A stretch of 42,530 nt of DNA from the NCBI GenBank assembly GCA_029565915.1, contig JAKQNG010000247.1, positions 1 to 42,530 on the forward strand. Reading direction: 5' to 3'. The notes beneath the pieces are model-generated. The model worked only from the letters and a program-made list of their open reading frames with translations. It searched no databases and was not told the origin of the DNA. The stretch is from Deltaproteobacteria bacterium (GTDB taxonomy: Bacteria > Myxococcota_A > Polyangia > JAAYKL01). Position 1 is the first letter of the stretch. Every line of letters begins with the position of its first letter. Below are positions 37,623 through 42,530 of this stretch, one piece after another. The position numbers were made by a program, and so were the translations under genes.

Positions 37623-39935
37623 ATGGGACTGAAACGCTGGCTGCTGGCGCTCATCATACTCATCGTTGTCCTTGGTTTCATCGGGTTTTTTTTCCTCCAG
37701 TCCGGCGCGGACCGGCAGATTTCCGAAGAATTCATTCCAAAAGTGCAGGAGCGCTACGGGGTGCACGTGACATGGGAGGACATGTCGGTCTCCCTCTCCT
37801 CCGTGTCCCTGCGGCGGGTCACCGTGTCGTCCCTGGCCGGGGGTCGGCCCTTTGCCCGCATCGAGCGCCTCGGGGTGAACGTCCGGGTGGGCCCCCTGCT
37901 GCTGGGAGACCTGGACATCTCGGGCATCCGGGTGGACGGCCTTTCGCTGCTGGCGGGCAACCGGTCAAAGGGCGCCTCCCTGATGGAGTGGCGGGACCTG
38001 CTGGACCGCCTGCGCCCCGGGGAGGGCACCCCTGTCGGGAAGGACGGCGACGTACCCGAAATCTACCTGACTTCCGGGGAGATGCGCGTTTCTGACCGGG
38101 GCATCGCCGCGGAGGCAAAGGGCCTCTTTGGCCGCATCGCACCCGGTCGCCGGGCCCACCTGCAGGCGGACCGTTGGCGGCTGGACGGGTCAGGGGTCAG
38201 CATCACCGCCGACAACCTGTCAATGGACTACGACGTTGTGGCCCGCCATCTGACCGCGGATGTGGACCGGCCCGACTTTGTGCTGCCCCTCCAGGTGGCG
38301 AAGCTGCAGGCCGCCATGGACGACGTCCGGGCCTGCCTGCAGGACCTGGGACTGGCCGGCGGGGACGATGACGCGACCGTCGCCGGGGAAGGGCCCCGTT
38401 ACCTGGACGCGGCGGTGACCATCGGCCGGGGCCGCGGCTTCCTGTCCACGGGACCTTCCCGGGGCCTGGAGCTGGCCGGCGTGACCGCGGAGCTCATCAC
38501 CAACGCGGAGCGGCTCATTTCCCTGCGGGCCAACGGGCGCGCCGTGGGAGGCAGGGGCGAGTTCGTCGTGCAGGGCACCCTTCCGCGGCAGGGCCAGCCG
38601 GAGCTGGTGCTGGACGTGCCGGACCTGCCCCTCGAAAACCTGGGACCCCTCCTCGCGCCCAACGGCGTGGACTGGTCAAAGGCCCGGGCGGGAGGCCAGC
38701 TCACCCTGAAGCGCAACCTCCGGGGCCTGCTCACCATCGAGGGCCGCACGGCCCTGTCGGGACTGGCCCTCAAGCACGACCGCATCGCTCCGGAGTCCCT
38801 CAAGGACCTCCAGTTCGCCCTGGACTACCGCCTCACCTTCAACGCCGGGGACCACCTGCTGCACGTGGACCAGCTCCAGGTGGCAAAGGACCTGGCCCGC
38901 CTCTCCTTCGAGGGCACCGTGCACACGGACCGGCTGGCCTTCGACCTGCGCGTCGCCCTGCCCCCCACCGCCTGCCGCCAGGTGCTGGGCGCCATCCCCG
39001 CTCCCCTGCGCCGCCCCCTCGAAGACGTCGCCCTGGAGGGCCGCATCGGCTTCGAGGTGCACCTCGCCCTGGACGCCGTCTCCCCGGACGACACGGTGCT
39101 GGACGGCGTGCTGGACAACCGCTGTCAAATCAGCAACTTCGGCGGCCTGCCCGCCCCCGACGACTTCCGCCGCCTGTTCGCCTGGATGGCCTACGACGAC
39201 AAGGGCAACCGCATCCGCATGCTGTCCGGCCCCGGCTCCGACCACTGGACCGCCATCGGCGCCATCTCCCCCTACCTCATCGCTGCGGTCCTCACCACCG
39301 AGGACGGCAAATTCGAGTCCCACCAGGGCCTCACCCTGCCCGAGCTGCGGACCGCCCTCTCCATGAACCTGCGCAAGGGCGCCATGGAGCACGGCGCCTC
39401 CACCATCACCATGCAGCTGGCCAAGAACCTGTTCCTCTCCAGGGACCGCACTCTGGCGCGCAAGCTCCAGGAGCTCTTCTTCACCTGGTACCTGGAATCC
39501 AACTTCACCAAGGACGAAATCCTCGAACTCTATTTCAACGTGGTGGAGTTCGGCCCGTCCATCTACGGCGTGGGCCCGGCGGCCCGCTACTACTTCGGCC
39601 GGGAGCCCTTTGAGCTGAACCTGGTGGAGTCCGTGTTCCTCGTCAAACTCCTCCCCTCCCCCGTGGCCCGGCACAACGCCCTCAAAAAGGAAGGCGGTGT
39701 GTCAAAGAAGAAGATGGCCTCCCTCCACCGGGTCATGCAGGTGATGTTCGAGCGCCACCGCATCTCCGACGCCGAATACCGGCTGGGTCTGGAGCAGGAG
39801 CTGGCGTTCTACAACGAGGGCGACCCCCTGCCCGAACCGCGCCTCGTCGCAAGGCGGGACGGGGTCGTGGACCTCTCGTTGCCTCCGGGCGCCACAGAAG
39901 ACACCTTCGCGGACGAATTCGACGACTGGGAATAG
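37623..39935 (+). CDS. AsmA-like/translocation-type N-terminal region fused to GT51 peptidoglycan glycosyltransferase
   Basis: TM anchor then long beta-rich region (AsmA-like VHVTWEDMSVSLSSVSLRRVTVSSLAGGRPFARIERLGVNVRVGPLLLGDLDISGIRVDGLSL); C-terminal AVLTTEDGKFESHQG, GASTITMQLAKNLFLSRDRTLARKLQELFFTWYLESNFTKDEILELYFNVVEFGPSIYGVGPAARYYF (GT51 motifs); no transpeptidase domain. Confidence 0.85.
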   Translation: MGLKRWLLALIILIVVLGFIGFFFLQSGADRQISEEFIPKVQERYGVHVTWEDMSVSLSSVSLRRVTVSSLAGGRPFARIERLGVNVRVGPLLLGDLDISGIRVDGLSLLAGNRSKGASLMEWRDLLDRLRPGEGTPVGKDGDVPEIYLTSGEMRVSDRGIAAEAKGLFGRIAPGRRAHLQADRWRLDGSGVSITADNLSMDYDVVARHLTADVDRPDFVLPLQVAKLQAAMDDVRACLQDLGLAGGDDDATVAGEGPRYLDAAVTIGRGRGFLSTGPSRGLELAGVTAELITNAERLISLRANGRAVGGRGEFVVQGTLPRQGQPELVLDVPDLPLENLGPLLAPNGVDWSKARAGGQLTLKRNLRGLLTIEGRTALSGLALKHDRIAPESLKDLQFALDYRLTFNAGDHLLHVDQLQVAKDLARLSFEGTVHTDRLAFDLRVALPPTACRQVLGAIPAPLRRPLEDVALEGRIGFEVHLALDAVSPDDTVLDGVLDNRCQISNFGGLPAPDDFRRLFAWMAYDDKGNRIRMLSGPGSDHWTAIGAISPYLIAAVLTTEDGKFESHQGLTLPELRTALSMNLRKGAMEHGASTITMQLAKNLFLSRDRTLARKLQELFFTWYLESNFTKDEILELYFNVVEFGPSIYGVGPAARYYFGREPFELNLVESVFLVKLLPSPVARHNALKKEGGVSKKKMASLHRVMQVMFERHRISDAEYRLGLEQELAFYNEGDPLPEPRLVARRDGVVDLSLPPGATEDTFADEFDDWE

Positions 39936-39944
39936 CAGAATCGG

Positions 39945-40778
39945 TCAGGCGGGACGGCGGCGCGCCACCAGGAAGGGGTGGTGGCGCACCATGCGCAGCA
40001 GGTCGGAGGGGCGGTCGAACACCAGGGGCCACACGACGGCGGCCTGGAGCCGGTGGTGTAAAAAGGCAATCCGCGTGTCCCCGCCGGAAGAGGGCAGGGC
40101 CATGAGGGCCCCCCGCACAGGGAGAGGGGGCGCAAGGGCATCCATGGCCGCCGACACGCCCACCCGGTTCACCCGGTGCGCCAGCAGGTAAAAAAAGAAC
40201 CACACGGCCCGGCGGCAGTGCCACTCATCGGCCCGTTCCACAATGGCCGGCAGGGACACATCCGGACCGGCGAGCACCCGCCGCAGGTCCTCCACGGCCC
40301 GCTGCAGGTTCATGAAGCGGTGGACCGCCGCGTGGAAGGCCACATGGCAGAACACGTCTTCGCCGCTCATGCGGCGGCAGCCCACCCCGTCAAAGGTGGA
40401 CGGCGTCGTCCGCGCCCACAGGGCCTCGTGGTCAATGGGAAACCGGTCTTCCGCAAAGAGCGCCCGGTGCACTTCAAAGAGGATGTGCCGGTCGCCATCC
40501 ACGGGCAGGTGAAAGCCCTTTTCCTTCTGGTGGTCTTCGTCAACGGGCGACGGCCGCGCCACAAAGCCCAGTTCTTCGAGCAGGCGGTGGCTCGTTTGCC
40601 AGTCCTTCTCCCGCACCAGAAAATCCACGTCCGCCAGGAGGCCCCGGTCCTCGTCCGGACCATACACGGACGTCAGCAGGTGGGCGCCCTTCAGGGGCAC
40701 CACGTCCACCCTCGCTGCCGCGGCCTTTTCGAGAAACCGCCGGAAGTGGTGAAAGAGGATGACGTACTGGGGCTTCAT
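39945..40778 (-). CDS. Nucleotidyltransferase family protein (NTP_transf_5-like)
   Basis: VDVVPLKGAHLLTSVYGPDEDRGLLADVDFLVREKDWQTSHRLLEELGF...DRHILFEVHRALF. Confidence 0.82.
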   Translation of the reverse strand: MKPQYVILFHHFRRFLEKAAAARVDVVPLKGAHLLTSVYGPDEDRGLLADVDFLVREKDWQTSHRLLEELGFVARPSPVDEDHQKEKGFHLPVDGDRHILFEVHRALFAEDRFPIDHEALWARTTPSTFDGVGCRRMSGEDVFCHVAFHAAVHRFMNLQRAVEDLRRVLAGPDVSLPAIVERADEWHCRRAVWFFFYLLAHRVNRVGVSAAMDALAPPLPVRGALMALPSSGGDTRIAFLHHRLQAAVVWPLVFDRPSDLLRMVRHHPFLVARRRPA

Positions 40779-41731
40779 GAAAGAGTGGCGGCCACGGCTT
40801 CCCGCAGGGAGAGGCGGGGCGCATAGCCGTAGTCGTGCTCAAAGAGGCGGGTGTGGATGACAAAGTCCGTGGACATCCGCGCAATGGCGTCGGCCACGGG
40901 GGTTTCCACCGGCAGCAGAGGGGAGAGGTAGCGGTCCAGCACCTGCAGGTGCCCGGCCAGGGAAAGGGGGACCGCCGGGGTCAGGGCGAACCGGCAGTGC
41001 TCCTTGACCAGCGCGGTAAAGTCGCACAGGGACACGTTGAAGTCGGACACGCCGTAGGTGGCGCCCCCTTTCCACCCTTTATCGATGAGCCGCTCCACCC
41101 GGTCCGCCAGATTTTCCGCGTGGAGCAGGCTGCGCCGGGCAGCGCCCCCGTCCAGCAGGGGAAAGAAGCCCCGCTGCAGGGCCGCGATGATCTTTGCACA
41201 GCCGCCCCGTTCATCGCCCTTTCCAAAAACCGTCACCGGCCGCAGGACGACCACGGGAAACGACCCGTCGTTGAAATCTTCCAGCAGCTTCTGCTCCGCT
41301 TCCAGGGCCATTTTTCCCAGGTTGTCGCCGGGCGCCGGGGAGGCGTCCTCGCTGCGGCCCTCGGGGGACGTGGTCAGGCCCCACACGCGTGCCGTGCTGA
41401 AGTGGATGAGCCCGCGGCAGCGGTTGTCCCTGGCCGCGTGGGCCACGTTGACGGCGCCGGCCACATTGACCGACCGGGTCCGCTCTTCCCGGGCAGCCGG
41501 GACAGGCCCTCTGGCGACGGCGGCCAGGTGGATGACCAGGTCCGGGGCCTCGGCGGCAAAGATGCGGTGGAGGTCCGACAGGTCCCGCACGTCGCAGGTG
41601 TAGGCGCGGTCCGCCTTTGTGGGCGCGTCGTCGGCGGAAACCCCCACCACGTGGTGTTTCTGCCGCCGGGTCAGGCGCTCGCACAGGGTGCGCCCGATGA
41701 ATCCCGTATGTCCGGTAATCAGAATTTTCAT
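40775..41731 (-). CDS. NAD-dependent epimerase/dehydratase (extended SDR)
   Basis: MKILITGHTGFIGRTLCERL (Rossmann GxxGxxG), DLVIHLAAVARGP; 4-bp overlap with the downstream gene. The canonical YxxxK is not obvious. Confidence 0.85.
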   Translation of the reverse strand: MKILITGHTGFIGRTLCERLTRRQKHHVVGVSADDAPTKADRAYTCDVRDLSDLHRIFAAEAPDLVIHLAAVARGPVPAAREERTRSVNVAGAVNVAHAARDNRCRGLIHFSTARVWGLTTSPEGRSEDASPAPGDNLGKMALEAEQKLLEDFNDGSFPVVVLRPVTVFGKGDERGGCAKIIAALQRGFFPLLDGGAARRSLLHAENLADRVERLIDKGWKGGATYGVSDFNVSLCDFTALVKEHCRFALTPAVPLSLAGHLQVLDRYLSPLLPVETPVADAIARMSTDFVIHTRLFEHDYGYAPRLSLREAVAATLS

Positions 41732-41752
41732 GATGTGCCTCTATCGTTGAAT

Positions 41753-41896
41753 CCCGCGCAGGATCTGCGCGGGCTGGGATTGCAATGCAATGCTCCCCCG
41801 TCCAGCTTCGCCCCCGGCAGGACACCCGCGCAGGATCTGCGCGGGCTGGGATTGCAATGCAGTGCTCCCCTGTCCAGCTTCGCCCCCGGCAGGATC
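41753..41896. repeat. Two tandem 72-bp REP-like units each carrying a CCCGCGCA-GGATC-TGCGCGGG hairpin
   Basis: Hairpins at 41753-41773 and 41825-41845; unit sequence cccgcgcaggatctgcgcgggctgggattgcaatgcaRtgctccccYgtccagcttcgcccccggcagga repeated with few changes. Confidence 0.9.
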
Positions 41897-41905
41897 TGCC
41901 GGGGG
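41883..41905. repeat. REP-like hairpin CCCCCGGCA-GGATC-TGCCGGGGG
   Basis: 9-bp perfect stem, same GGATC loop. Confidence 0.9.
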
Positions 41906-41972
41906 AGTTTAATAATGTGGGTCGTTTTCATGTACGCGTTCGATCTTATCATCAACTCACCGAAATGTACTA

Positions 41973-41993
41973 CCCCGGCGGATCCCGCCGGGG
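41973..41993. repeat. REP-like hairpin CCCCGGCGG-ATC-CCGCCGGGG
   Basis: 9-bp perfect stem around GGATCC. Confidence 0.85.
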
Positions 41994-42054
41994 ATCATGC
42001 TGCATGGTCTGTCTGCACCATCAGGGAACCCGATGCCCGAGGCTTCAACCCCAG

Positions 42055-42075
42055 CCCGCGCAGATCCTGCGCGGG
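42055..42075. repeat. REP-like hairpin in inverted orientation, CCCGCGCA-GATCC-TGCGCGGG
   Basis: Reverse complement of the 41753 hairpin, with the conserved GGGCTGGG flank also inverted. Confidence 0.9.
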
Positions 42076-42131
42076 GCATGCGGGTCGTGTTCATGGTCGT
42101 TTTCATGGTCGCGTTCGTCATCGACCCGTCG

Positions 42132-42518
42132 TCATTCCCCATCTCCGTGATGGTCCCATTGCGCCCGGATGTAGGCAGCCACGGATTCCAATCCGTCTTC
42201 GGACACACTGTACGCTCCATAGCCGGCCTGCCATTCAAATTCCGGATGTCCGGCCTCGCGGATGCGGTGGGACATGGCCGACTTGATGCGTCGCACCAGC
42301 TCCGCAACGGAAATATCGGGACGATACCGCACCAGCAGATGCAGATGATCCCGCGTGCCGCCCCATTCCATGAACGTGCAGTCCGTTTTCATGGCGGTCT
42401 GCGCCAGCGTGTTGTCAAGGATCTCCCGGATATGCGCGGGCAGCAGGTCCAGGCGCATCTTCGTGCTCCATACCAGGTGCACAAAGAGCTTCGAATGGGA
42501 ATGGGTTGTGGGTTTCAT
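42132..42518 (-). mobile_element. HUH/Y1 transposase, IS200/TnpA_REP (RAYT)-like
   Basis: 128 aa: LFVHLVWSTKMRLDLLP, GGTRDHLHLLVRYRPDISVAELVRRIKSAMSHRI (HUH = HLH), FEWQAGYGAYSVSEDGLESVAAYIRAQ (catalytic Tyr helix). Confidence 0.9.
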
Positions 42519-42530
42519 GAACGGACACCC

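Noticed and set aside
41728-41955. 75-aa ORF with an internally repeated peptide (LPGAKLDxGALHCNPSPRRSCAG)
   Set aside because: Repetition is explained by translation of the tandem REP units; no start/RBS or conservation evidence.
41753-42075. CRISPR-like array
   Set aside because: Only two long near-identical tandem units and dispersed hairpins, no uniform repeat/spacer spacing and no cas genes; fits REP/BIME better.
40835-42286. 483-aa plus-strand ORF running through the REP cluster
   Set aside because: Antisense to the epimerase and transposase; artefact.

Overview
The window is 42.5 kb of high-GC bacterial chromosome that looks deltaproteobacterial or Myxococcota-like. That placement is an inference from the many short-linker lipoproteins with Asp/Thr/Ser-rich tails and is not proven. 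I support about 34 protein-coding loci and one tRNA-Leu(CAA). Recognisable housekeeping genes are purN, rseP, ettA, pgk, smpB, rsfS and rlmH, plus an RlmK-like methyltransferase. The accessory content is more unusual: (i) Asp-rich surface lipoproteins carrying carbohydrate-active domains (GH9 cellulase, CE2-type esterase, parallel beta-helix protein) together with two predicted extracytoplasmic atypical kinases (a CotH lipoprotein next to the GH9, and a FAM20C/Fjx1-like lipoprotein); (ii) a lipoprotein-signal/PDZ protein fused to what looks like a stripped-down NuoH (complex I subunit 1) membrane domain; (iii) an AsmA-like N-terminus fused to a GT51 peptidoglycan glycosyltransferase; (iv) a HUH/Y1 transposase next to a cluster of REP-like hairpins sharing a GGATC loop; (v) a TetR-APH-MFS operon with a near-perfect 24-bp palindrome just upstream of tetR; (vi) two genes broken at homopolymer tracts. 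Most large overlapping ORFs in the six-frame track are antisense artefacts of high GC. All family assignments come from reading motifs by eye. No searches were run.
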